This document shows positions 8,019 through 14,969 of a stretch of 15,055 bases of DNA, one piece after another. A program made the position numbers and the translations under genes. How positions within the stretch are numbered: position 1 is the first letter of the stretch; each line of letters opens with the position of its first letter. The notes below the pieces were generated by a model. That model was given only the letters and a program-made list of their open reading frames with translations. It was not told where the DNA came from and ran no database searches. The DNA comes from Acetobacteraceae bacterium (GTDB lineage: Bacteria > Pseudomonadota > Alphaproteobacteria > Acetobacterales > Acetobacteraceae). The stretch lies in assembly GCA_003506895.1 (NCBI GenBank), contig DNXO01000163.1:19367-34421 (forward strand), read 5' to 3'.

Positions 8019-10005
8019 AAGGCGCGGCACGGTCAGTGTCATCATTCCGGCCTATAATGCCGCCGCCTATGTGACCCGAGCGGTCGAAAGCGCCCTGGCC
8101 CAGACGCACCCACCGCTGGAAATCCTGGTCGTTGACGACGGGTCAAAGGACGACACGCGAGAGGTCGTGCGCCGTATGCTGCCCCCGGTCCGGCTGATCG
8201 AGAAAGAAAATGGCGGACCGGCCACCGCCCGAAACCTCGGCGCTGGTCAGGCCCGTGGCGATTGGCTGGCCCTGCTCGACGCGGATGATTGGTGGTTTCC
8301 GGAGAAACTGAAGATCCAGCTTCAACAGGCGGCCGAGGCGGATGCGGGGATGATTCACTGTCTGCCGGACCATCGCGATGATGCGGTCCCCGCGCGGCTA
8401 ACCTTCGATCACATGTGGGACCGCAACTGGATCATCAATTCCTCTGTTCTGTTGCGTCGTTCGGCATTTGAAGCGCTGGGGGGATTTAACGAGGCGCGCG
8501 AGCTGATCAGCGTCGAGGACTATAACCTTTGGATCCGCGTCGCGGCGTCGGAATGGAAAATCATTACCTGCCCATATGTCCTGGTACACTACACTCGCGG
8601 CATTGGCATTTCTTCCAATTCAGAACGCTTCATGCAGGCTTCGCTGTTCAACGTCGACGATATTGGCAAGCGTCTGTCCTTGCCCGAGGCGGTGGTGAAT
8701 CGTAAGCGGAACGAGATCATCGTGGACTTCGGCCGTAAGGCATTGTTCGAACGTGACCTTCCAACCGCTCGGCAGCTTCTCGGTCGCGCTTTCAAAGAGG
8801 AACCCACCAGCCGCAATTTGTTGCATCTGGCAATTGCTTCAATGCCCTCCGCGTTGCTCGATATGCGCCGCAATGCAGTGCGGCTTCTGAAGCAGCGCGA
8901 TGTCGTTAGAAGGGGGGCGTCGTCGCCGGCCAATGCCGCCCCGGCCTTTGAACTGGATGAGCAGCCGGATACCGCGCCGCGCCGGGCGTCCATCCAGGAC
9001 CCGACATTTCATTCGTCCGCCAACGAACAGAGGCTGGAACGTCCGGTGCTGATCACCACGATCGACGCCGAAGAGGATTTTGACTGGACTCGGCCATTCT
9101 CCCGGGCGGCGACCGACGTGACGTCGATGCGGTCCCAGCACCTGGCGCACCGGATCTTTGAGCGTTACGGGGCGGTGCCGACCTATATGGTTGATCATCC
9201 AGTGGCGTCGCAGGACGAGGGCCGGGCGCCACTGAAAGAGCTGTTGCAGAGCGGATCCTGCGAAATCGGAGCGCAGTTGCATCCTTGGGTCACGCCGCCA
9301 TTCGTTGAATATGTTTCGGCGCACAACAGCTATCAGGGCAACCTGCCGCCGGCACTGGAATTCGCGAAGATCCAGGTTTTAACGGAGGAATTGACCAAGG
9401 TATTCGGTCAGGCGCCACGCATATTCCGCGCTGGCCGGTATGGCGTGGGGCCGAACACCGGTGGTGTGCTTAGCCATTTTGGCTATGAGGCCGATAGCAG
9501 CGTGGTTCCCTGCTGGAATTTCGCCGCTCAGGGCGGCCCCGATTTTCGAGCGATGGGAGCAAATCCTTACTGGATCGACTCGGCGCGAAAAATACTGGAA
9601 TTGCCCGTCACCGCGGCCATCGTCGGGCGCGCCGCGGGGCTACCGCATGTGCTTACGGCACGCGTCTTTGGTCGATACAGCGAAGCGATAGGGCTTCCGT
9701 CGGTCATGTCCCGGCTGGGCGTGCTGGAACGGATCAAGCTGACCCCCGAAGGCATCACGATCCAAGAGGCTAAGCGACTGGTGCGCCATATGGTAGCGAA
9801 CGGCCACAAGGTTTTTGTTCTCACCTACCACAGCCCATCGCTGGAACCGGGCAACACGCCCTACGTGCGCACGGACAAAGATCTTGCGAAATTCCTGAAC
9901 TGGCTAGATGAGTTCTACGACTACTTCACCCGCGAAATCGGTGGCGTCTGCGCCAGTTGGCGCGACGTACGGTTGGCTCTGAGCGGGCTTCCCTCGCCCG
10001 ATTAG
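8008..10005 (+). CDS. Fusion of GT2 glycosyltransferase and WalW-type polysaccharide deacetylase
   Basis: A 665-residue two-domain protein. Residues 8-230 are a GT2 domain: VSVIIPAYNAAAYVTRAV at 9-26, VVDDGS at 41-46, the DADD metal motif at 91-94, and VEDYNLW at 169-175. Residues 230-300 form a helical, TPR-like extension, and 300-345 look like a flexible linker. Residues 347-655 resemble the CE4/NodB-like family called WalW in lipopolysaccharide loci: TIDAEEDFDW at 351-360 with the likely metal or catalytic Asp and Glu, CEIGAQLHPW at 418-427, FRAGRYG at 473-479 and TYHSPSLEPG at 606-615. One protein could thus add an N-acetylated sugar and remove its acetyl group. The first His expected in a classical HxxxH motif appears to be Gln423. 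It overlaps the GT4 gene by 11 bases. Confidence 0.85.
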   Translation: MSDERRGTVSVIIPAYNAAAYVTRAVESALAQTHPPLEILVVDDGSKDDTREVVRRMLPPVRLIEKENGGPATARNLGAGQARGDWLALLDADDWWFPEKLKIQLQQAAEADAGMIHCLPDHRDDAVPARLTFDHMWDRNWIINSSVLLRRSAFEALGGFNEARELISVEDYNLWIRVAASEWKIITCPYVLVHYTRGIGISSNSERFMQASLFNVDDIGKRLSLPEAVVNRKRNEIIVDFGRKALFERDLPTARQLLGRAFKEEPTSRNLLHLAIASMPSALLDMRRNAVRLLKQRDVVRRGASSPANAAPAFELDEQPDTAPRRASIQDPTFHSSANEQRLERPVLITTIDAEEDFDWTRPFSRAATDVTSMRSQHLAHRIFERYGAVPTYMVDHPVASQDEGRAPLKELLQSGSCEIGAQLHPWVTPPFVEYVSAHNSYQGNLPPALEFAKIQVLTEELTKVFGQAPRIFRAGRYGVGPNTGGVLSHFGYEADSSVVPCWNFAAQGGPDFRAMGANPYWIDSARKILELPVTAAIVGRAAGLPHVLTARVFGRYSEAIGLPSVMSRLGVLERIKLTPEGITIQEAKRLVRHMVANGHKVFVLTYHSPSLEPGNTPYVRTDKDLAKFLNWLDEFYDYFTREIGGVCASWRDVRLALSGLPSPD

Positions 10006-10033
10006 AGCTGTTCCACGACACCACCCCTGGACT

Positions 10034-10777
10034 TCAGCCCACCAACTTGCCGCCATCCACCGGAATGATCCAGCCCGTTGTCGAGGTCAGATTGACCACC
10101 GCGGCCATCACCGCCTGTGCCACCTCATCGGCCTGTACGACACGCTTCAGCGGCGTTGTCGATGCAACCTTCTCCACCATTGCCGTCGTTCGGCCGGGCA
10201 CGAAGGCGGTATCCACCGCGGCGGGGGACACCGTCATCACGCGGATTTCCGGCCCGAGCACCCGGGCCAGCGACAGTGCCATGGTGTCCAGCGCCGCCTT
10301 CGATCCGCCATAAGCAATGTTGCTGCCCGACCCGGTAATCGCCGCGACCGAAGAAATGTTGACGATCACCGCATCGCCCGATTTCTTCATCAGCGGCGCG
10401 AAAGCCCGCACCGTCGCGAATGGCCCGCGCACGTTTGCGACGAAGATCGAATCGATCAGCTCGTCAGTGAGTGCTTCGAGATCATGGTGCGCCACCATCT
10501 TCGTGAAGCCGGCGGAGTTCACCAGTACGTCGCAACGGCCATATTCACGCTCCACGGTCGCGGCGGCTTCGCGGATCATTGGGGTCTCCAGCATCGGAAT
10601 GCGCAGTGCATGGTGGCCGGCGCCGGGCAGGGCGGCCACAACCGCGTCCGCCGCTTCAGGCTTGCTGTTATAGCCGACAACGATCTTCGCGCCGGCCTGC
10701 GCCATGCGGTGCGCGCAGGCGGCCCCGATCGCCCCGCTGGCGCCGGTGATGACGGCGACTTTGTCTTTCAGGTCCAT
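10034..10777 (-). CDS. Short-chain dehydrogenase/reductase, FabG-like
   Basis: A 247-residue classical short-chain dehydrogenase. The cofactor motif TGASGAIG is at residues 11-18 and NSAG at 87-90. The full catalytic set is present: S143 in NISS, with Y156 and K160 in YGGSK. The C terminus has the usual PVDGG. It would reduce a keto group or oxidise an alcohol with NAD(P)H, in the manner of 3-oxoacyl-ACP reductase FabG, but with an unknown substrate. It lies 20 bp downstream of the other dehydrogenase gene on the same strand and converges with the fusion glycosyltransferase gene across 28 bp. Its operon partners point to catabolism more than to fatty-acid synthesis. Confidence 0.87.
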   Translation of the reverse strand: MDLKDKVAVITGASGAIGAACAHRMAQAGAKIVVGYNSKPEAADAVVAALPGAGHHALRIPMLETPMIREAAATVEREYGRCDVLVNSAGFTKMVAHHDLEALTDELIDSIFVANVRGPFATVRAFAPLMKKSGDAVIVNISSVAAITGSGSNIAYGGSKAALDTMALSLARVLGPEIRVMTVSPAAVDTAFVPGRTTAMVEKVASTTPLKRVVQADEVAQAVMAAVVNLTSTTGWIIPVDGGKLVG

Positions 10778-10797
10778 GTCTTGTTTCCCGGATTCGA

Positions 10798-11580
10798 TCA
10801 GAACATCGGCGCGCGATTGGCCGCGCCGCCGTCAACCGTGATGATCGTCCCGGTTGTGTAAGCCGACAAGTCCGACGCCAGGAACGTCACCATATTGCCG
10901 ATCTCTTCCGGTTTCCCCGCTCGGCCCATTGGCAGAGGCTTCATCAGCTCCTCCCAGCGGTTCGGGTCGCCGAACCGGGCCTCCGCACGCTGCTTCATCA
11001 ACGTCACCAGGCGATCGGTGGCGATGGCGCCGGGGTTGATGCCGACCACGCGCAGCCCGTCATCCCCCGACGATCCGCCAAGCGCCCGGGTGAATGCCAT
11101 CAGCGCGGCGTTGCCGGTGGAGCCGGCGATGTATCCACGATCCATCTTCTCGCCGGCCATGCCCAGCACGTTGATGATGACGCCGCGCCCGCGCGATTTC
11201 ATTTCGGCGTAAAAGCGGCGGCACATGTTGATGTAGCCGAAGACTTTCAGATCCCAAGCCTCGCGCCACCGCTGCTCATTGATCGCCTGCAGATCACCAC
11301 CGGGAATGGCGCCGGCGTTGTTGACCAGGATATCGATGTCGGGATGCGCGGCGGCCAAGGCGTCCACGTTTCGGCTGTCGGACAGGTCGTAAGCATAGAG
11401 TTGGACGTTGACGTTGTGCCGCCCCGCGATGCGCGCCCGTGCGGCCTCGAGGTCGGACTGCGTTCGGGAAACCAGGATGACGTTAACGCCTTCGGCGGCA
11501 AGGCTCTCCGCGCTGGCGATGCCGATGCCCTTGGATGCGCCGGTAATCAGCGCTGTTCGTCCGCGCAGGTTCAGGTCCAT
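10798..11580 (-). CDS. Short-chain dehydrogenase-like protein with altered catalytic residues
   Basis: A 260-residue Rossmann-fold protein resembling the group curated as PRK06125 (short-chain dehydrogenase). The cofactor motif TGASKGIG is at residues 13-20, NNAG at 87-90 and the C-terminal VDGG at 249-252, so NAD(P) binding looks intact. The catalytic region departs from the classical family. The Ser position reads INVLG (136-140). Where YxxxK is expected the protein has GSTGN (153-157), with a Tyr only at 150. From memory, several relatives share this pattern, so it is a subgroup trait and not a local mutation. Its activity may therefore differ or be lost. GGAGG lies just upstream of the ATG. 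It follows a vapC gene by 57 bp. Confidence 0.85.
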   Translation of the reverse strand: MDLNLRGRTALITGASKGIGIASAESLAAEGVNVILVSRTQSDLEAARARIAGRHNVNVQLYAYDLSDSRNVDALAAAHPDIDILVNNAGAIPGGDLQAINEQRWREAWDLKVFGYINMCRRFYAEMKSRGRGVIINVLGMAGEKMDRGYIAGSTGNAALMAFTRALGGSSGDDGLRVVGINPGAIATDRLVTLMKQRAEARFGDPNRWEELMKPLPMGRAGKPEEIGNMVTFLASDLSAYTTGTIITVDGGAANRAPMF

Positions 11581-11637
11581 GGCCGTTCCTCCTTTTGTTT
11601 GATCAACCGGATAGAACGACGATGCGGTTTCGGCAAA

Positions 11638-12024
11638 TCAGGGTTCGGAAACGGGTAAACCAAGCCGTTTGGCGGTCTTGATCATGTCGCGGTCGAAGGT
11701 GATGAATTGTGTCGCCCGCGAACTGGCTGCCAGATGCAAGGCGTCCGCGAAATCCATACCCGCCTGATGCCACATCAGGGCCTGGCGGACGCTGGAATCG
11801 TCTTCACATGTGACATTCGGCAACCCGATCAGGGCTTCGAGTGCATCGGCGATTTTCGCCGGCTCTATCCGGTAGCCTCGCCGCAGCATCCATTCCGTTT
11901 CAAGCAAGACCGACTTGGCCAGGAAGATCGTCTCGCGTCGGAAGAGATGGGTAGCCTGTTCGGATTGCCGGACATCATCATCCATCAAGAAGCGGACGAC
12001 GATATTAGTATCGACCGCGATCAC
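11638..12024 (-). CDS. vapC: VapC-type PIN-domain toxin
   Basis: A 128-residue PIN-domain ribonuclease toxin, expected to cleave tRNA or other RNA when freed from its antitoxin. The conserved acidic residues are visible: D5 in VDTN, E42 in LLETEW, D94 in DFADALHLA and D111 in FDRD. The start is GTG and lies inside the end of the antitoxin gene, giving a 20-bp overlap typical of toxin-antitoxin pairs with translational coupling. The frame and length are complete, so it looks functional. Confidence 0.88.
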   Translation of the reverse strand: MIAVDTNIVVRFLMDDDVRQSEQATHLFRRETIFLAKSVLLETEWMLRRGYRIEPAKIADALEALIGLPNVTCEDDSSVRQALMWHQAGMDFADALHLAASSRATQFITFDRDMIKTAKRLGLPVSEP

Positions 12025-12271
12025 GTCGCGCCTGCACTTCCGAGTCGATCGCGGCGTTCATCTCCTCCAGCGTAAGGGCCGGTCCTTGGTTTTTCAGGCA
12101 GCCGGCAAGATCCTCCACACGGGTGATGCGGCCTGACTTTAGCGGCCTGAGAAGCACCCCGTCTGCAGTATCCTCCACCACGAAATCGGTACCCGGACCC
12201 CAGCGATGTAGATCCCGCACCGCCTTGGGCAGGATGATCTGGCCTTTCGAGGAGAGCCGGGTGGTTTCCAT
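12005..12271 (-). CDS. vapB: AbrB/MazE-type VapB antitoxin
   Basis: An 88-residue antitoxin with an N-terminal swapped-hairpin AbrB DNA-binding domain (RLSSKGQIILPKAVRD, about residues 5-20). An acidic C-terminal tail (about 50-88) is expected to wrap around the PIN toxin. An in-frame extension reaches 12397, but it lies inside the end of the amidohydrolase gene and looks non-coding, so the ATG at 12271 was chosen. No Shine-Dalgarno precedes it. The ATG falls about where transcription should begin, so the mRNA may be leaderless. It would also bind its own promoter to repress the operon. Confidence 0.87.
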   Translation of the reverse strand: METTRLSSKGQIILPKAVRDLHRWGPGTDFVVEDTADGVLLRPLKSGRITRVEDLAGCLKNQGPALTLEEMNAAIDSEVQARRDRGRY

Positions 12272-12277
12272 AGCATT

Positions 12278-12306
12278 AAAGTAAGACGAGGTAAGACGAA
12301 AATCAA
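12278..12306 (-). promoter_or_regulatory. vapBC promoter with tandem 10-bp repeat operator
   Basis: On the minus strand TTGATT (12301-12306), a 17-bp spacer and TACTTT (12278-12283) resemble -35 and -10 boxes. The spacer region holds two head-to-tail copies of a decamer, seen on the plus strand as GTAAGACGAG and GTAAGACGAA (12281-12300). They lie in the position expected for an antitoxin operator. The -10 box ends six bases before the vapB ATG, which predicts transcription starting at or next to the start codon. Confidence 0.5.
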
Positions 12307-13220
12307 GTGGTTCGGGGCAACTCGATCCGGTAGAACGCCAGTGCGTTCTCCGCGAACAGTTTCGTCCGGTCTTCGTGCGGCAGTCCCGCGGTGACATATT
12401 TGAACTGCGCGTAAATCCAGTCCCAGCTCGCCTTCACGCTATCCACCGGGTAGTTCGAGGCGAACATGCAGCGGTTGACGCCGAACATGCCGATGGTTTC
12501 GCGGATCACCGCTCCATTCACTTGCAGCGTCCAGGGCTTACCGGCGACGGTCAGGCCGGAAATCTTGCACCAGACATGCGGGCAGGACGCCAGCGCCTCC
12601 ATCCCGCGCTTCCACATCGCGAGTTGTTCCTTCGATCGGTCCAGTGGATAGCCTGTGTGGTTCAGCACGATGCGCAGGTCGGGATGCTCGCGGCAGACTT
12701 CGGCGGCTTCCTCCAGGTGATACCAGGGCACGCGCAGGTCCCACGACAGACCGTATTTGGTCAGCAGGCCGAGGCCCTTGCGCCAGACCGGGTCTTGCAG
12801 GCTGCGGGATTGTCCGCGGACCGAGTCGTTCGGGCCGGACGCGATGATCGGCTTCGTTCGGATGCCGCGAACCATCGGATTGGCGGCCTGGGCGGCGATG
12901 ATCTCCTCGGCGTTCGGCGTATCCACCCAGGCGTGTGCGACGATCGCGTTCGGCATGCCGGATTCGGCGGCGATCCGGGTCAGCCACTCGGTTTCCGCGA
13001 GTTGTTGACTACGGTCGCACTCGGCCTCGACGTGGACGGTGGCGACGACGTTGTGCAGCGCCGTATCGCGGCGGTATTCGGCCGGAAGGTAAGTGCGCTG
13101 GATACGGGAGTAGTCGCCGAGCCAAGCGTGCTCGCCGGTTTGGAGCCAGGGATAGCGGAGGTCGGATTCGAGGTCCCACAGATGGTGGTGGGCATCGACG
13201 ATGGGAAGGTCTTTATCCAT
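12303..13220 (-). CDS. Amidohydrolase family protein (COG3618-type metal-dependent hydrolase)
   Basis: A 305-residue TIM-barrel hydrolase of the Amidohydro_2 family. The metal-binding DAHHHLW is at residues 9-15, HVEAE at 63-67, NHTG at 187-190, and SNYPVD with the likely catalytic Asp260 at 255-260. The C-terminal ENALAFYRI is typical of the family. COG3618 members include lactonases of sugar acid pathways and decarboxylase-like enzymes, but the substrate cannot be set from sequence. The ATG has only a weak ribosome binding site. The gene lies between two vapBC pairs and upstream of two dehydrogenases on the same strand, suggesting a small oxidative catabolic unit interrupted by toxin-antitoxin modules. 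Confidence 0.85.
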   Translation of the reverse strand: MDKDLPIVDAHHHLWDLESDLRYPWLQTGEHAWLGDYSRIQRTYLPAEYRRDTALHNVVATVHVEAECDRSQQLAETEWLTRIAAESGMPNAIVAHAWVDTPNAEEIIAAQAANPMVRGIRTKPIIASGPNDSVRGQSRSLQDPVWRKGLGLLTKYGLSWDLRVPWYHLEEAAEVCREHPDLRIVLNHTGYPLDRSKEQLAMWKRGMEALASCPHVWCKISGLTVAGKPWTLQVNGAVIRETIGMFGVNRCMFASNYPVDSVKASWDWIYAQFKYVTAGLPHEDRTKLFAENALAFYRIELPRTT

Positions 13221-13253
13221 GGCCTAGAGGTAAGCAGGGATGGGCTTGGGGCG

Positions 13254-13664
13254 TCAATTCGCCGGGGCGATCAGATCCAGATGTGGGAAGTATGTCCGGT
13301 AGCGGGCGGCATCACGGGTCAACAACTGGAAACCGGATATCGCCGCATGTGCGCCGATCAGGAAATCAGGAAGCAGCGACTGCTTTATGCCGCCCCGACG
13401 GCGGTAGGCGAGGAACGCCTTGCCGGCGAGAAAGGCGGCGCTGAAGGGTAACCGTTCCCGGAAGAACGTCGTGGCCGGCAGGGCCTCCTCGAGCGCCTCC
13501 ACGCTGGAAAATCGAACCGAAACTTCGCCATAAATGATTGGGTTGATGATCAGGCGCCCGGTATCGCCCACCCGCGCGAGCATGGCGGCGGACCAGGCGG
13601 TCCAAGCGTTCTCGTCGCCCAGGACATCGAGGAGCACATTGCTGTCCACGAGGGTGGCGGTCAT
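13254..13664 (-). CDS. vapC: VapC-type PIN-domain toxin, second pair
   Basis: A 136-residue PIN-domain ribonuclease toxin. The acidic residues are D7 in LVDSNVLLD, E47 in IIYGEV, D100 in LLPDFLIGAHA and D118 in LLTRD. This LLPDFLIGAHA pattern places it in a different PIN subgroup from the other VapC in the window. The ATG follows the antitoxin stop codon with no gap (TGAATG), so the two are translationally coupled. The gene is intact, and the amidohydrolase gene starts 33 bp after its end. Confidence 0.88.
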   Translation of the reverse strand: MTATLVDSNVLLDVLGDENAWTAWSAAMLARVGDTGRLIINPIIYGEVSVRFSSVEALEEALPATTFFRERLPFSAAFLAGKAFLAYRRRGGIKQSLLPDFLIGAHAAISGFQLLTRDAARYRTYFPHLDLIAPAN

Positions 13665-13901
13665 TCAATCGCCACGAGTCAGCGCCATGATTTCATCGGT
13701 GGTCATTCTGACATCGCCCTTATGGGATCGGAGATGAGCGACGATCTGGGCGCCTCGGCTTGGCCTTTTCGGCGCGTCGGATCGAACGATCCGAACGGTC
13801 TCGCCGTCGAACTGAAATTCCACCTCGGTGTGAGGCAGCAGACCGGCTGCATCACGAATCTCCGCGGGGATGGTCACTTGGCCCTTGGATGTGATGCGCA
13901 T
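13665..13901 (-). CDS. vapB: AbrB-type VapB antitoxin, second pair
   Basis: A 78-residue antitoxin with the AbrB-type DNA-binding start MRITSKGQVTIPAEIRDAAG and a C-terminal segment (about 45-78) ending MTTDEIMALTRGD that should mask the toxin. An in-frame extension to 13955 was rejected. The ATG at 13901 has AAGGA 8 bases upstream, and the AbrB domain begins at residue 1. It would repress its own operon through the palindrome just upstream. It shows little similarity to the other VapB outside the SKGQ-IP core. Confidence 0.88.
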   Translation of the reverse strand: MRITSKGQVTIPAEIRDAAGLLPHTEVEFQFDGETVRIVRSDAPKRPSRGAQIVAHLRSHKGDVRMTTDEIMALTRGD

Positions 13902-13914
13902 GGTCGGATCCTTG

Positions 13915-13955
13915 CTCTTACATGTAAGAGTAAGCGGACTGCGGCCTGGAAGCAA
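13915..13955 (-). promoter_or_regulatory. Second vapBC promoter with 16-bp perfect palindrome
   Basis: CTCTTACATGTAAGAG at 13915-13930 is a perfect 16-bp palindrome lying between the vapB Shine-Dalgarno and the likely -10 box. On the minus strand TTGCTT (13950-13955), a 17-bp spacer and TACTCT (13927-13932) form the putative promoter. The palindrome covers part of the -10 box and the probable transcription start, as expected of an autorepression operator. A further CTTAC is present just upstream. Confidence 0.55.
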
Positions 13956-13982
13956 GCGCGGCTGCCTGTCGGTGATCGTCCG

Positions 13983-14286
13983 TCAATTCGCGCCCGGAGC
14001 GTGGGCGTCCGCCACCGGATTGACGGTGATTCCCTCGGCATGCTGCTCGGTTTGCCAAATGTCGTATTGCATTTGCAGATCGAGCCACCAGCGAATGTCG
14101 GCGTTTGGGAATGCCTTTGCCAGCGGGATCGCCATATCGCGCGATATATCGGTATGGCAGCATTACCAATGCGGAAAGCGCCTTGCGGGACACACCTAGG
14201 CCCTCGGCGGCGCCCTCGATCGTAAGACCCCGCGGATCAAGGTAAAGCCTGCGCAAGGTTTCCTCCGGATGCGGAGGATTGTGCAT
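13983..14286 (-). pseudogene. higA: Frameshifted HigA-family antitoxin
   Basis: The first frame encodes an HTH-Xre antitoxin start: HPEETLRRLYLDPRGL at residues 6-21, then GLGVSRKALSALV in the recognition helix region. After this the frame fails. The family's C-terminal half continues in another frame: ISRDMAIPLAKAFPNADIRW, then LDLQMQYDIWQTEQ, ending at a TGA at 13983. Between them NAAIP is read in the third frame. Loss of one A near 14163 and a gained AT in an (AT)3 run at 14144-14149 would explain the net +1 shift. The repaired length is 100 residues, normal for HigA. No HigB toxin lies next to it. A sequencing error is possible but would need two events. Confidence 0.75.
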
Positions 14287-14304
14287 CTGATACCGCTGGG
14301 CGGC

Positions 14305-14781
14305 TTATCGTTCTCGGTTGTCCAAAAGTCTAATATCGTATGGCGCCCTGCGATCAACAGCGAGATGGAGATATGAGGCCGTGTCTTCCGGCTCCATCCC
14401 AATGCTGGTTCCACCTATTTCGGATAGATATCCAAAATAACAGGAGAATCTCTGTAACCTGGCATCGACCTGGACCGCCACCCACGCCAGATTGGCGCCC
14501 ATTTCACGAGCAACTCTTTTGTGACGTTCTAACATGTTATTGGGTATATGATAATAGTCATTCAGCACGTTGTTGCCGTTCGGGTCACGCTTTGCTTTGA
14601 ACTGATTCCTAGCCCTGATCATCACGATCAGGCGTTCCCCGGCTTCCCGAATGCTGTTGCGTATCACGAACACTGGAGGAAATCTGCCGTCAAGCTCAGT
14701 GAGTTGCTCGAATTCGTTGTGCTCGGATAAAGACAAGAGGGCCATCTTTCGCCCAAAGTCTGCAATTCCCACTGCGGTCAT
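14305..14781 (-). CDS. Hypothetical protein, not recognised
   Basis: A 158-residue protein of no family I can name. The frame is open up to 14922, but residues before the chosen ATG look non-coding. The start at 14781 has GGGGA about six bases upstream. Visible segments are an acidic N-terminal part (SEHNEFEQLTELDGRFPPV), a basic stretch MIRARNQFKAKRDPNG, then NDYYHIPNNMLERHK and a hydrophobic NLAWVAVQVD followed by YFGYLSEIGG. This looks like a soluble alpha/beta protein. It is more AT-rich than its surroundings (23 of 60 bases are G or C in 14521-14580), suggesting acquired DNA. It ends 18 bp before the broken higA on the same strand. Confidence 0.55.
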   Translation of the reverse strand: MTAVGIADFGRKMALLSLSEHNEFEQLTELDGRFPPVFVIRNSIREAGERLIVMIRARNQFKAKRDPNGNNVLNDYYHIPNNMLERHKRVAREMGANLAWVAVQVDARLQRFSCYFGYLSEIGGTSIGMEPEDTASYLHLAVDRRAPYDIRLLDNRER

Positions 14782-14969
14782 TATCCATCCCCACCAATAC
14801 GTCATCATATCCGATGGAGATGGACAAACAACCCGGTGGGTAGGGCCGCCAGAGGCAACACGACGGCCCCCCAGGGGACAGATGTACAGGCTCCCGCGCG
14901 AATGTCTCGAAGCTGCATCCATCGAAGCGGTGTTTGGCCTCGATCGGCCGCCGTATCAGGGATTCCTCC

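Noticed and set aside
12272..12397. Extension of vapB upstream to 12397
   Set aside because: It lies within the amidohydrolase 3' end and the putative promoter. The AbrB domain starts at the ATG at 12271.
12375..13451. A 358-codon plus-strand frame opposite the amidohydrolase and vapC
   Set aside because: It spans two recognised genes on the other strand, and its His/Asp/Gly-rich translation looks like the complement of GC-rich codons.
13921..13982. The C-terminal part of the long frame 13918-14286 as a genuine protein end
   Set aside because: After the HTH region the translation is low-complexity and basic, while the proper HigA C-terminal half lies in another frame and ends at 13983.
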